Below the pieces are notes generated by a model, which was not told the DNA's origin, made no database searches, and worked only from the letters and a program-made list of their open reading frames with translations. A stretch of 28,115 nt of DNA from Chara braunii (taxonomy: Eukaryota; Streptophyta; Charophyceae; Charales; Characeae): NCBI GenBank assembly GCA_003427395.1, contig BFEA01000647.1, positions 450,139 to 478,253 on the forward strand, in the 5' to 3' direction. The translations under genes were made by a program, and so were the position numbers. Positions 27,974 through 28,115 of the stretch are shown here, one piece after another. The stretch's first letter is position 1, and every line of letters begins with the position of its first letter.

Positions 27974-28115
27974 TGGGACGCTGGGCCCGGTTCCCAGCAG
28001 GTGTTGCTCCCCACCAATAGATGGAGCGGCCCAACGGGGAAACCCTCAATCCTGGCGGTTCTCTCACCACCGCTGGGATAGTGGGTTTTCGAAGGCCTTT
28101 TCTCAAAAAAAAAAA
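27974..28115 (+). mobile_element. LINE 3' end with hairpins and poly(A), cut by window edge
   Basis: The core GGGACGCTGGGCCCGGTT, CCAGCAGGTG and GCTCC-(12)-GGAGC (27974-28029) is followed by a second stem, CCTGGCGG with CCGCTGGG (about 28052-28078, two G-U pairs). A final A run reaches the window end. Coding sequence is not present. The 5' limit is not resolved. Confidence 0.6.

Overview
This window looks like nuclear DNA of a eukaryote with a repeat-rich genome, and I see no certain host gene in it. The evidence is nested retrotransposons, poly(A)-tailed LINE copies, MITEs with A/T target duplications, long (GT)n, (CT)n and (AATC)n microsatellites, and a Ty3/gypsy element primed by an initiator-Met tRNA. 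That mix suits the plant or streptophyte-alga lineage, for example a Chara-like alga, but this is an inference and not a species call.

Left part (1-7560). The first 150 bases are microsatellite. Positions 282-5779 hold many non-autonomous elements. These are a tail-to-tail pair of tRNA-like SINE fragments (about 631-1060), five copies of one short inverted-repeat MITE with 3-bp A/T target duplications (1122-2744), one of which sits inside the arm of a larger foldback element (1901-2483), a minisatellite (3285-3500), and another MITE (5599-5779). The only candidate protein gene here is a minus-strand reading frame at 4311-5306, preceded by a good splice donor. A second foldback (6726-7016) and a compound (GT)n-(AATC)n-GC-rich repeat (7031-7560) follow.

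Centre (7561-24260). This is a stack of insertions that can be ordered from target duplications. A minus-strand LINE tail received a 5'-truncated plus-strand LINE (7959-24198, flanked by GTGACATC). That LINE was split by a full-length Ty3/gypsy element (8890-23203, flanked by GGGT). The gypsy 5' LTR was in turn split by a probable solo LTR of another family (9007-10084, flanked by AGTG). The gypsy element has LTRs of about 2.4 kb, a PBS, gag, protease, RT, RNase H, integrase, and two further sense reading frames before the 3' LTR. It carries many stops and frameshifts and is not autonomous as it stands.

Right part (24207-28115). This holds tandem duplications, LINE tail fragments, and a second LTR from a relative of the gypsy element, present as a solo LTR (24938-27174, flanked by AGCT) inside another foldback element. 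An inverted copy of the compound repeat (27412-27891) follows, and a LINE 3' end with poly(A) closes the window.

The most notable observations are a C4HC3 PHD-finger signature between RNase H and integrase of the gypsy element, and two extra genes after the integrase, each starting at an ATGA stop/start overlap with the gene before it. A third is a conserved LINE 3'-UTR core, with a small hairpin in its fuller copies, found five times in the window.
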